Shown here: one piece after another, positions 51,232-59,660 of the stretch
Numbering within the stretch: position 1 is the first letter of the stretch
How the letters are laid out: every line of letters starts with the position of its first letter
DNA from: Enhygromyxa salina
GTDB lineage: Bacteria; Myxococcota_A; Polyangia; Nannocystales; Nannocystaceae
NCBI RefSeq assembly: GCF_000737335.2
Contig: NZ_JMCC02000041.1
Location: 9,599-73,598, forward strand
DNA: 64,000 bases
Direction of reading: 5' to 3'
Notes under the pieces: generated by a model
Database searches by the model: none
Told to the model about the DNA's origin: nothing
Seen by the model: the letters and a program-made list of their open reading frames with translations, nothing else
Position numbers and translations under genes: made by a program

Positions 51232-53493
51232 CTACCTGTTGACGGGGCGGGCGGGGATCTTCTTGGGGATGATCGGCGGCGGCTTGGGTGCGCCGTCATC
51301 ACCACCCTCGTCGCCACCAGCGGGCTCGATGGGGACCGGCTCCGGCGTTGGCTCGGGCGTTGGCTCGGGCGTTGGGTCAGTCTTCTCGTCGGGCGTGGGC
51401 GTGGGCGTGGGCTTTGGCGTGGGCGTCGGCACCTTCTTCGACTCTTCCTTGGCCTTCTCCGCGGCGTCCTCTTCGATGTTGAGCTCCTCGGAGATCTCAG
51501 CGTTGCGCGCGCCTTCCAAGATCGGATAGGCGAGCGCACCCGCGGCGACCATCGCCCCCACACCAGAGGCGACCAGCGCGGCCGGAGCCTGACCCGAGCG
51601 GGCCTTGTACGCGGCGAGCCGCGGCGAGGTTGGGTACGCGGTGACCAGCGCGCCGTACGAGGCGGCCGGATCACCACCCGAAGCGACGGCGACAGCAGCG
51701 GCGAGCGCAGCCTTGCCCTCGTCGTCGGCGTGGTGACCGAAGGCCTGCGCGGCCATGTGCAGCTGCATCTTGCCGCCGCTGTGGGTCATCCACATGGTGC
51801 CGCTCGACAGCGGCGAGGCCAGATCGAAGAACGCGACCACGAAGTCGGCCGGGACATCCTCCACGTTCTTCAACGCGGTCTTGATCAGCTCGCGGCTCTG
51901 CGGGCTGTGCAGCGCGTCGAGGGGCATGTGGGCGATCACGCTGACTTGGTTGGCGGCCAGCGCCGAGGTCAGCGAAGGCGGCAGATAGGCGACGAGACCA
52001 TCGCTGGGCCCGTTGTTGCCGATCCCCGCGTCCGCGAGGTGGCCGATCGCCTCGGGCGTGGCCCCAAGCGCGAAGTTCAGCGAGTCGTTGGCCGCAAACA
52101 TCCAGCCGTCGATCGTGAGGCCGGTCAGCTGCGCGAGCACGTTGGCTTCGGGGACACCCGACAGCCCGGCGTGCAGCGCCTTGACCGTCTCGGTGCCGAC
52201 CGCGATGTCGACCATGCCGATGTCCCACTTGGCGCCCGGGAGGTCGAACTCCTTGTTGACCCCCTCGTTGACCATTGGCAGCACGGCCGAGAGCTCGGCC
52301 GCGACGGCTGGCCACGACGCGTCGTCGGTCAGCCCAACTTGCAGCGCGACCGCGGCCGGTTGGTAGTGACCAGCGAGCAGGAACTCACCGCTGAGCTTGC
52401 CAGCGAGCTCCTTGAAGGAGGGCGGCGCGCCGGGATCGTTGGCGATGTCCGCCGCCATCTCTTGCGCGATCAGCTGCGGCGAGACGCTGGCCCAGATGAA
52501 GCCCGAGCCCGGCCGCACGCCACGCAACAGCTTGCCCGGCGCCGGCGTCAGGGCGGCGGCCATTTCGTTGAAATCTGCGTCGCTCTGCGGCGGCGCGATA
52601 CTCATGACCATCAGGCCCGGCGGCGTCTGGATCGCCAGGTGAACATCCTCTTCGGCGATGTCCATGATGATGTTCGAGGCCTCGAGGTCGACGCCCGCGA
52701 GGTTGGTCGAGATCGTCGCGCGCAGCGTCGCGGAGCCCGCGGAGCCCGCGGGCACATAGGCGTCGAGGCTGGCTTGGCTGTCCGCGCACGCGATGTAGCC
52801 CGCGGCGGTCTCGATCGCCTTGCACTGCATGTCGGGCGCGCCGTCATCGATCGCCTTCATCAGCTTGGGCAGCGCGTCGGGCTGGTCGCCCGAGTAAATG
52901 ATCACGCCCTCGCCATCGGCGCCCTCGGCGATGACGATGCCCTTGTCGAGCTTCACGCCGCTGCTGGTGATCGTGGTCTTGGCTGCGTCGTACTGCAGCT
53001 TGCCCATGTTGTAGAGCATGCTGGCCGAAGCCAACTCCGAGAAATTGGGGTTGCCCTGGGCGGCCTTGCTCAGTCGATCGAGCGGCCCGCTCAGGAACCG
53101 GGAGCCCTCGTCGACATAGTCGAGGAACACGCTCGCGTCGCGCACGACCACGACGCCCTTGTACTGGCCAGCTTCCGACTTGGGCGCGAGCGCCAGCAGG
53201 TCGTCGAGCCCGGTCATCGGCGCCATCGCAACCGGCGGGGGCGCGAGCGCGGCCTCGGGCAGACCAGCTTCTTTTGCGGTCTCGAGCTCGACGGCAGCCT
53301 GTTCGGACTTGGCCTCGGGCTCGGATGCTTTGTCTTCGGTGTTCTCCTCAGCAGGTTTGTCTGCCTCGTCGGTTTGCCCGGTCAGCTCCTTGACCTTCTG
53401 GCAACCAGCGAGTCCGAGGGGAGCAGTGACAGCGAGCGCCGTGAGCAGCGTCAGGGGGATCGGGGGGGTCCAGGCACGTCGGTGTGTGCGCAT
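51232..53493 (-). CDS. Large lipoprotein with Pro/Glu-rich C-terminus
   Basis: A 753-residue protein starting at ATG 53493 (ATG 53505 is also possible). The lipoprotein signal PLTLLTALAVTAPLGLAGC has lipobox LAGC. A charged Glu/Ala linker follows. The central 500 residues form two similar alpha/beta halves with repeats of buried strands (GVVVVRDASVFLDYVDEGSR, IYSGDQPDALPKLMKAIDD, VALQVGLTDDASWPAVAAEL), reminiscent of DUF3352-type proteins, though I cannot confirm that. Near the end come a membrane span (VASGVGAMVAAGALAYPILE), a charged helix, then TPTPKPTPTP- and PTPEPTPEP-type repeats ending PIIPKKIPARPVNR. With lipidation, a TM segment and a proline-rich tail it may span the envelope. It ends at a strong terminator. 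Confidence 0.7.
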   Translation of the reverse strand: MRTHRRAWTPPIPLTLLTALAVTAPLGLAGCQKVKELTGQTDEADKPAEENTEDKASEPEAKSEQAAVELETAKEAGLPEAALAPPPVAMAPMTGLDDLLALAPKSEAGQYKGVVVVRDASVFLDYVDEGSRFLSGPLDRLSKAAQGNPNFSELASASMLYNMGKLQYDAAKTTITSSGVKLDKGIVIAEGADGEGVIIYSGDQPDALPKLMKAIDDGAPDMQCKAIETAAGYIACADSQASLDAYVPAGSAGSATLRATISTNLAGVDLEASNIIMDIAEEDVHLAIQTPPGLMVMSIAPPQSDADFNEMAAALTPAPGKLLRGVRPGSGFIWASVSPQLIAQEMAADIANDPGAPPSFKELAGKLSGEFLLAGHYQPAAVALQVGLTDDASWPAVAAELSAVLPMVNEGVNKEFDLPGAKWDIGMVDIAVGTETVKALHAGLSGVPEANVLAQLTGLTIDGWMFAANDSLNFALGATPEAIGHLADAGIGNNGPSDGLVAYLPPSLTSALAANQVSVIAHMPLDALHSPQSRELIKTALKNVEDVPADFVVAFFDLASPLSSGTMWMTHSGGKMQLHMAAQAFGHHADDEGKAALAAAVAVASGGDPAASYGALVTAYPTSPRLAAYKARSGQAPAALVASGVGAMVAAGALAYPILEGARNAEISEELNIEEDAAEKAKEESKKVPTPTPKPTPTPTPDEKTDPTPEPTPEPTPEPVPIEPAGGDEGGDDGAPKPPPIIPKKIPARPVNR

Positions 53494-54086
53494 GGGGCGG
53501 AGCATACTTGATTGAGGCCGACCGCGCGCCAGTGCCACGGGTGCAGTTGCAACGCGGCTGACTCACGCCGCCAGCTCTCTTGCTCCAGTGTCGAGCAGCG
53601 AGTGAACATCCCCCCATCTGCGGTCGTGGGCCGACGCGAGCGGGTCCTCGGTCGATTCGTGCTGTCGATTCGTGCTTCCGCTGCAGAGCGTCCGCGTGGT
53701 CATGCAAGACGAACATCGACTGCTGCTCGAAGGGCCGCACCAAATCCCGATCAACGAACAGATTGTGCGGGGCCTCGAAACTCCCCTCGAGGCCATACAG
53801 CGCACGCTTGGATCGCTTGGCTCGGACACCACATGGCGTGCAGCCCGCTGCACGATCCCGCTGGTTTTTCCGCTTCGAGTGCGGACGAGCACCGTCGAGA
53901 TCGGGCCCGAGCTACGAGCGAAACCCGTTCACCCAGGCGCACAAAACATTGAAAACTCCAATAAATTCAGTTGACTGCAAACAAAAAGGATCGTCTCTTT
54001 GACACGCTGGTGAAACAACTTCACTTTGTTGTTCCAGCGTGAACCAAGTTCAGCAGCGGCATCTCCAGCTGCCACCCGTCATTCAC
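53494..54086. other. Divergent intergenic region with TetR promoter/operator
   Basis: Around 590 bases separate the lipoprotein gene (minus) from the TetR gene (plus). Small plus-strand frames between 53512 and 54002 show no family signature. The right end is AT-richer than the rest and carries a promoter-like TTGACA at 53999-54004 overlapping the operator-like dyad. Confidence 0.45.
54003..54041. promoter_or_regulatory. TetR-type operator-like dyad
   Basis: CACGCTGG (54003-54010) pairs with CCAGCGTG (54034-54041), and inside these AACAAC (54014-54019) pairs with GTTGTT (54028-54033). The left arm has three extra bases. It overlaps TTGACA at 53999 and lies 46 bases before ATG 54087, a typical autoregulatory site. 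Confidence 0.6.
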
Positions 54087-54989
54087 ATGCGAGAAAAGCG
54101 CAGGGAAGCCACCATCGAGCGCATCGTCGAGCAGGCGATGCATCTGCTCGAGACCGAGGGCTTCGAGGCCCTCACGATCCAGCGCCTCGCCAAGGAGCTG
54201 GGCTACGCCGTTGGTGCCCTGTATCGCTACTTCCGCTCAAAAGACGCGCTGCTGGTCGCGCTCTTGCACCGCGTCATGGATCGCATGGGCGAGGACATGG
54301 CTGCCGGGCTCGAGTGGGTCGACAACGAGCGTCTGCAGCGGCTGACCAGCGTGGGCGAGCCCGCCGACACGCCGCTCACAGAGAGCGAAGGCCTGCTTCG
54401 GCTGATCGTGGTCAGCAACGTCTACGTTGGCTTCGCGCAAGGTCGGCCCACGGAGTACGGCCTGATCTCCACCTTGATCGGCGACCCCCGCGAGTTCTTG
54501 GCGACCGAAGCCGCCGCGCCGATCTTTCCCGCGTTGGTGCGCCTGCAGCTCATGCTGACCGCGGTCATCAACGACGCCGTCCAAGCTGGGGCGCTGGCCG
54601 AAGGCGACGCGCGTGAACGCGGTGTGATCTTGTGGTCGGCCATGCAGGGTGTGTTGCAGCTGCGCAAGCTCGGTCGGTTTGGCGTCGCGGGCGTCGAGCT
54701 GGCCCGCCTGGTCCCGATCGCGCTGCGGACCCTGCTGCTGGGTTGGGGAGCCACGCGCGAGCTCGTCGACGAGCTCACCCCGCGGGCTGTGGAGATCTCC
54801 AGCGCCCTCAACCACCAACGCGCCCAGCGGCGCGCGCAGGAGCTGGCCGAGCACGAAGCTCGACTCGCGGAGTCCGAGCCCGAGTCCGAGTCCAACCCCG
54901 ACCCCGTCCCCAACCCCGAACCCGAAGCAAGCACGCCCGATCTGCCTCAGGCAGACGAGTCCGATGAGGTAAATCATGGAACGACCTGA
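54087..54989 (+). CDS. TetR-family transcriptional regulator
   Basis: A 300-residue protein. The N-terminal HTH reads REATIERIVEQAMHLLETEG, FEALTIQRLAKELGYAVGAL and YRYFRSKDALLVALL, the full TetR signature. The ligand domain is helical. The tail from about residue 265 is acidic and Pro-rich (ESEPESESNPDPVPNPEPEA), longer than usual. ATG 54087 gives a normal N-terminus; GTG 54039 would place the start inside the dyad. The next gene overlaps its end by 14 bases, so the two form an operon. Confidence 0.9.
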   Translation: MREKRREATIERIVEQAMHLLETEGFEALTIQRLAKELGYAVGALYRYFRSKDALLVALLHRVMDRMGEDMAAGLEWVDNERLQRLTSVGEPADTPLTESEGLLRLIVVSNVYVGFAQGRPTEYGLISTLIGDPREFLATEAAAPIFPALVRLQLMLTAVINDAVQAGALAEGDARERGVILWSAMQGVLQLRKLGRFGVAGVELARLVPIALRTLLLGWGATRELVDELTPRAVEISSALNHQRAQRRAQELAEHEARLAESEPESESNPDPVPNPEPEASTPDLPQADESDEVNHGTT

Positions 54990-55479
54990 TGAGCACGAGA
55001 CCCACGGCCGTCCCTCGGTCACCCTTCGCTACCGGCTTTGCGACCAAGAAGATTGGCTCGAGCGCGAGGTCGAACTCGAGGCGTTCTTCGGCGGCGGCAC
55101 GGATCACCCCGAAGATCTGTTTCATGACGTCGACTGGGTCCCGCAGCACGCGGCGGTCAGCTTGCTCGACGACATCGAGGCCGCTGACGTCGCCGTCACC
55201 GAGCTCACCTTTGCGGGCAGCGAGGGCGAAAAGCTGACGGTCAAAGAGACGTTTTGGAATCACGGCTACAGCCGCGTCATCGAGATCATGCAGCAGCTCG
55301 GCGAGCACTCCGAGCCCTATTGGGAGGTCATCGTGGATCTCCGCCGCGAGGCCGGCGAGACCTACGAGCTGATCCGGCTTGGCCGCGAGCGCGGGGCGGT
55401 CGTGCCCATTCACCACGCCGTCTCGCACGCGCGGCCCGACGGCAGCAAGCAAGACGTCACGCTGTTTCCTTCGCGCTGA
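54976..55479 (+). CDS. Conserved-looking small soluble protein co-transcribed with tetR
   Basis: A 167-residue acidic protein beginning at ATG 54976 within the tetR 3' end. It has strands such as VTLRYRLCDQEDWLEREVEL, TELTFAGSEGEKLTVKETFW, YWEVIVDLRREAGETYELIR and no signal peptide or membrane span. I recognise no family. The tight overlap with tetR suggests it belongs to the function the regulator controls. Confidence 0.7.
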   Translation: MERPDEHETHGRPSVTLRYRLCDQEDWLEREVELEAFFGGGTDHPEDLFHDVDWVPQHAAVSLLDDIEAADVAVTELTFAGSEGEKLTVKETFWNHGYSRVIEIMQQLGEHSEPYWEVIVDLRREAGETYELIRLGRERGAVVPIHHAVSHARPDGSKQDVTLFPSR

Positions 55480-55536
55480 GGATCTTCGGGGCTGTGCCGC
55501 GGTCACGTGGGTGCCCGCCGCAGCCCTTCGCCGTTG

Positions 55537-56484
55537 TCAGTACACGGCCCCGTGCAGGGTCACGCGCACGCGCTTGAGCCCGACCTTGCCGCTGCCGCCC
55601 CAGGGATCAATGCGCACGGCCTGGGTCGCCGCGCCGGGCACCATGCAATTGCCAAGGTCGACGCCGACCGCGTGGACCTCCCACGAGTGTGAGATCTGGG
55701 CGTCCGCCACCCCGCAACCGTTGAGCGGGTTGCTGACCTCCATCGTTGCAGGTGAGCCAACCGAGATGCTGCGGCCCTCGATGCACACGCTCGCGTAGTC
55801 GTAGTCGATGAGATCTTGCAGGCCCATCATGATCTGCCAGGTGCCCGAGATTGACGCGACGATGCCGATCGGATCATTGGTCATCGAGTTGCCGCCAAAC
55901 TCGAAGATCTCGGGCCACGACTCCTGCCCCCACGCCCACTCCGGCTCGGTCCACCCCGGGGTGTCGGAGTAGGACCACGAAGGTGAGCTGACCGAGCCGA
56001 GCTGCCAGTACTCGATCTCCACCCATGGGCCGTCGTTGGGGAAGTCGCAGGCGTCGTAGGTGATCGGGTCGCCGTCGCCGTCGCCCGTGTCCCCGTCTCC
56101 GTCGCCGTCGCCGTCTCCCGTGTCTCCGTCGCCGTCGCCGTCGCCCGTGTCCCCGTCGCCGTCGCCGTCGCCCGTGTCGCCGTCACCGTCACCGTCGCCC
56201 GTGTCCCCATCGCCGTCGCCCGTGTCCCCGTCACCATCGCCGTCGCCCGTGTCTCCGTCTCCGTCTCCTGGATCTCCGTCACCGTCGCCCGTGTCCCCGT
56301 CTCCGTCGCCCGTGTCCCCATCGCCGTCGCCCGTGTCCCCGTCACCGTCACCCGTGTCCCCGTCACCCGAGCCACTGGTCTCGGTCGTGCCCAACGAGGC
56401 CCCATCGGACGCCCCATCGTCGCCACAAGCCAAGACCGCACCAAACAGCGCAACGAACACGAGGGTCAGATCACGGGAGCGCAC
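55537..56484 (-). CDS. (GD)n-linker surface lipoprotein
   Basis: A product of about 315 residues. I use GTG 56484 (RSRDLTLVFVALFGAVLAC, lipobox VLAC); GTG 56499 is an alternative. Residues about 35-140 are an extended acidic linker of DGD-T-GDGD units. The C-terminal 180 residues form a beta-rich domain (WVEIEYWQLGSVSSPSWSYS, GTWQIMMGLQDLIDYDYASV, VSNPLNGCGVADAQISHSWE, VRIDPWGGSGKVGLKRVRVT) with three or four Cys, probably a jelly-roll. The family is not recognised. It is divergent from the GltS-like gene. Confidence 0.78.
   Translation of the reverse strand: MRSRDLTLVFVALFGAVLACGDDGASDGASLGTTETSGSGDGDTGDGDGDTGDGDGDTGDGDGDTGDGDGDPGDGDGDTGDGDGDGDTGDGDGDTGDGDGDGDTGDGDGDGDTGDGDGDGDTGDGDGDGDGDTGDGDGDPITYDACDFPNDGPWVEIEYWQLGSVSSPSWSYSDTPGWTEPEWAWGQESWPEIFEFGGNSMTNDPIGIVASISGTWQIMMGLQDLIDYDYASVCIEGRSISVGSPATMEVSNPLNGCGVADAQISHSWEVHAVGVDLGNCMVPGAATQAVRIDPWGGSGKVGLKRVRVTLHGAVY
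56069..56371 (-). repeat. Long GGNGAY-type repeat array with ACGGGC insertions
   Basis: On the minus strand, units GGCGACGGCGAC alternate with ACGGGCGAC-type units to give the repeated pattern DTGDGDGD over about 300 bases, the longest (GD)n array in the window. The higher-order unit (6, 12 or 18 bases) keeps frame. Confidence 0.9.
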
Positions 56485-56681
56485 GCGGCATCGAAGCACA
56501 GACCCACGCTGCTGACTACCGCTGCTGCGCACACAGCACCTCGCTTCGGCGTTTGGCCCGGCCCCACTAACGTATGCTCTAGCCTCACCCAGAAGCAGAA
56601 TCGGATGACTCGAAGGACCACACACCAACCGCCCAGCAGGCCAACGGCGCAGGCTCTCGACCGCAGCGGGGCGGGTTCGCG

Positions 56682-58034
56682 TTGAAGTTCTGGGAGAGCG
56701 GCGCGATGCTGACCGCGCTGGCGGTCGTCGGCCTGCTGCTTGGCTGCGAGCTGCTCGCGCGGGTGGTTCCGGCGTTGCGGCGCCTGGGCCTGCCGTTGGC
56801 GATCCTCGCGGGCGCGCTCGGCCTGCTGTTGGGCGAGCAGGCCCTCGGGCTGTTCGCCCTCGACGTCGAGCTGCTCGAGTCGGTCGTCTATCACGGCCTC
56901 GCGATCGTGTTCATCTCGGTCGGACTCAAAGCCCCAACAGAGGGCGGTCGCTCGGCCGCCTCGCGGTCGATGGCCTTCGCGATCGTGGCGATGATGGCCA
57001 CCCAAGCCGTGATCGGCCTGGGCGTGGTGCTGCTGCTCGACAGCGCGCTGCACCCGGGATTTGGCTTGTTGTTGCCGATGGGCTTCGAAGAGGGCCCCGG
57101 CCAGGCGCTGTCGCTTGGCTCCGCGTGGGAGCAGTCGGGGCTGCCGAAGGGTGCGCAGGTCGGGCTGATCATCGCGGTGATCGGCTACGGCTGGTCGGTG
57201 GTCGCCGGGGTGCCCTTGGTCATCTGGGGTCGGCGCAAAGGCTTGACCGCACCCGGGCTCGCGTCCACGGGCGCGGGCAACACCCAGACCGTGAGCGTGG
57301 CACGGTCGGAGCCCGGCAGCGTCGACGCCCTGACCGCCCAGATCGCCGTGGTTGGCCTGTGCTACCTGCTGACCTGGGCCCTGTGTTCCGGCTTGGCTCG
57401 GGCGTTGGCGGGCATGCCGGACATCGCCGCGACCGTGTGGGGCTTCCACTTCATCTTTGGTGCTGGGATCGCCATGGGCATGCGTCCCCTGCTCGCCCGC
57501 ATGCCCGGCGGCACACCCGTCAACGATCACCTCATGGGTCGCGTCAGCGGCCTCACGATCGACGTCATCACCTGCGCTGCCTTGGCGGCCGTACAGATCG
57601 CCGTGCTCTCTTCGCACTGGCTCCCGATCGTGTTGGTCACCGTGCTCGGCGGGCTGTGGACGCTGGTGTTCGCCGTGTGGGTGGCCAAGCGCGCCTGGAC
57701 CGAGGCCCCCTTCGAGCACGCCGTGCTCTACTTCGGCATGTCCACCGGCACGCTCCCGACCGGGCTCGCGCTGCTGCGGGTCGTCGATCCCGACCTGCGC
57801 AGCCCCGCGGCGGTGAGCGCCGTGTTCGGCTCGGCGGGCGCGGTCGCGGGCGTGGTCCCCCTGCTCATGGGCCTGATCCCCATGACGGTCGCCAGCTACA
57901 CCACGGACTGGCCCGCGCGAGGGTGGTTGATGCTCGGCGCCCTGCTTGCCTACGCCGTCGCCGTGTTCGTGCTGTGGCGCCTATTTGGCGGCCTGCGATT
58001 TCGCCGACCACTCGCTACATTCTGGCCAGACTAG
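56682..58034 (+). CDS. Sodium/glutamate symporter (GltS) family protein
   Basis: A 450-residue membrane protein with two GltS-like inverted halves. Motifs include LGLPLAILAGALGLLLGEQA, VVYHGLAIVFISVGLK, LLPMGFEEGPGQALSLGSAW (first re-entrant GxGQ-type loop: G-P-G-Q), and GMSTGTLPTGLALLRVVDPD (second loop). The first half ends with IIAVIGYGWSVVAGVPLVIW. These match GltS-type exchangers; the actual substrate is not certain. The start is TTG 56682 (ATG 56706 alternative). It is divergent from the lipoprotein gene. Confidence 0.82.
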   Translation: MKFWESGAMLTALAVVGLLLGCELLARVVPALRRLGLPLAILAGALGLLLGEQALGLFALDVELLESVVYHGLAIVFISVGLKAPTEGGRSAASRSMAFAIVAMMATQAVIGLGVVLLLDSALHPGFGLLLPMGFEEGPGQALSLGSAWEQSGLPKGAQVGLIIAVIGYGWSVVAGVPLVIWGRRKGLTAPGLASTGAGNTQTVSVARSEPGSVDALTAQIAVVGLCYLLTWALCSGLARALAGMPDIAATVWGFHFIFGAGIAMGMRPLLARMPGGTPVNDHLMGRVSGLTIDVITCAALAAVQIAVLSSHWLPIVLVTVLGGLWTLVFAVWVAKRAWTEAPFEHAVLYFGMSTGTLPTGLALLRVVDPDLRSPAAVSAVFGSAGAVAGVVPLLMGLIPMTVASYTTDWPARGWLMLGALLAYAVAVFVLWRLFGGLRFRRPLATFWPD

Positions 58035-58137
58035 AATCACGCATTGTGCGCGCCCACCCGTTGGGTTGGTCTTAGGTCCAAGTGAACAAATCCGCAGATT
58101 TTTGGACACCTGCCCAGTACTGTACGAACCTCCAGAA

Positions 58138-58449
58138 ATGCACCCGTTCACTCATCACGGCACCCCTTCCCTGCTGCGCCTCATCGTCGAGCTCCGGGGC
58201 TCGGATATGCCCTCAAACGGTGTTTTTCTGGCTGCAATCAGTGAGCGAGAGCCCGAGACCGTGGCCGAACAGCTCGACGAGCTCGAGCGCCGCGGCCTGA
58301 TCTCGTGGTCCGAGGGCGGCGAGCAGTGGACCCCGACCATGCGGGGTCTGCTGATCGGGATTGGCCTGCCGGCCTTCGAGCCTGGCGAGGTCGACTGGTC
58401 CAACGACCAAATCGGCAACCAGCACGGCGACCAAGCCGAGTGCGCCTGA
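58138..58449 (+). CDS. Small winged-helix-like protein
   Basis: A 103-residue protein from ATG 58138. The sequence TPSLLRLIVELRGSDMPSNG, then ISEREPETVAEQLDELERRG and LISWSEGGEQWTPTMRGLL has the helix-helix-wing spacing of a MarR/PadR-type domain (QLDELERRGLISWSEGG is a typical recognition helix plus wing). It could be a small DNA-binding regulator. A ribosome site is weak (CCAGAAATG). It lies 103 bases after the GltS-like gene and 74 before the membrane protein gene. Confidence 0.55.
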   Translation: MHPFTHHGTPSLLRLIVELRGSDMPSNGVFLAAISEREPETVAEQLDELERRGLISWSEGGEQWTPTMRGLLIGIGLPAFEPGEVDWSNDQIGNQHGDQAECA

Positions 58450-58523
58450 ACCCCACCCGCGGGGTCTGCTAGTCGAGCACCATGGCCTCACGGTCGGGGT
58501 ATTGCCCGTCCTGGAGTGCTACC

Positions 58524-59501
58524 GTGAGTCCGACAATGTCGGAAGTCGCAAAAGCGGTCAAACCACTCTTCGACAAGTTCATCGACTTTTTTGACATCTT
58601 TGATCTCTCGTTCTTCGTGTCTGGCGCGACCTTTGTCGCTGCGATCGCCTGGGCCGGCCTGACGCCCGATCTTGCCCAACTGCTCGGGTTCGAGCCAACC
58701 GAGTCCGGCGGCTGGTTGGTCACGGGGCAGATGCCCGGCATCACCGTCGTCGCCCTGATCCTGGCGAGTTATGTATCGGGCATGAGCGCCTTCGCGGTCG
58801 GCCGCTTCATCCGCAAGTGGGTGTTCCGGGCCAAGGACTGGATCGTTGGCGCGCCCCGGCACAGGCACTCGTTGTTCGACGATCTCGAGCGGCACGGCGT
58901 CCTGATCCGGCGGCTGAGCGGACATGGGTTTCGCGTCAACCCAGAGTTTGACCGGATCCCGTGGCTCAAGCGCTACTTGATCGACGGCGGCGAAGGCAAA
59001 GAGCCCGCGCTCTACGTGCGCATGTGGGCCGAGATCCGCCAGCGTGAACGGTTCGCGCCCTCGTTCTCGCTGCTGCGTCGGTACTGGGTCAGCGCCGCCA
59101 CCCTCGATGGTTTGTTTGTCGCGTTTTGTACCTGGGGGGTGTTGTTGGCGCTGAAGGATCACACCGTGCACGGGTGGTTTCCGTGCGCGGCGACGCTGTG
59201 CGGGGCGGTCTTTTGTCTGCGCGAGGCTCAGCGCTATGGGGTGTTTCAGCGTGAGGAACTGGTCGCTACGTTGCTGCATGTGTACGACCTGCCGGACCAG
59301 GAGTTGGCGGTGATGATGAACGGCGGGGCTGCGACGGCGCCGGCGCCTGCTGGTGGTGCGACTGCTGGTGCGGCTGGGCAGACGGGGTTGCTGGCTGCGA
59401 CGACGGAGGCGGTGCGGGTGGATGAGGCGAACGTCGTGAGCGTGGAAGGTGGGGAGCTGGGGGCTGCGTTGCCCGAGGCGTCCGAGCTCGAGCGGGGGTA
59501 G
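58524..59501 (+). CDS. Membrane protein of unknown function
   Basis: A 325-residue protein. GTG 58524 has GGAG with an eight-base spacer and is preferred to ATG 58536. Four hydrophobic segments: LSFFVSGATFVAAIAWAGL, MPGITVVALILASYVSGMSA, SAATLDGLFVAFCTWGVLLA and WFPCAATLCGAVFCL. Between them is a cytoplasmic loop of about 110 residues with Arg/His-rich DWIVGAPRHRHSLFDDLERH. The last 50 residues are Ala/Gly-rich. I recognise no family. Confidence 0.7.
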   Translation: MSPTMSEVAKAVKPLFDKFIDFFDIFDLSFFVSGATFVAAIAWAGLTPDLAQLLGFEPTESGGWLVTGQMPGITVVALILASYVSGMSAFAVGRFIRKWVFRAKDWIVGAPRHRHSLFDDLERHGVLIRRLSGHGFRVNPEFDRIPWLKRYLIDGGEGKEPALYVRMWAEIRQRERFAPSFSLLRRYWVSAATLDGLFVAFCTWGVLLALKDHTVHGWFPCAATLCGAVFCLREAQRYGVFQREELVATLLHVYDLPDQELAVMMNGGAATAPAPAGGATAGAAGQTGLLAATTEAVRVDEANVVSVEGGELGAALPEASELERG

Positions 59502-59660
59502 TGGTCGCTCTTGCTGGTGTTCGGGGCGGAGGCGGGGGCGGTGAGCTCCGGCTGCCTCCGAACGGAATGGCGAGCCGACCAGTGTTGTGAAAATAAAAAC
59601 GACCTTGCACAACACCTCAAACCGCGATACACCGGCGGAGGTCCCACCAGGAGCTTCGCC

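Noticed and set aside
56069..56371. Regular repeats considered as a CRISPR array
   Set aside because: Units are 6-18 bases without spacers of constant length and encode a GD linker in frame.
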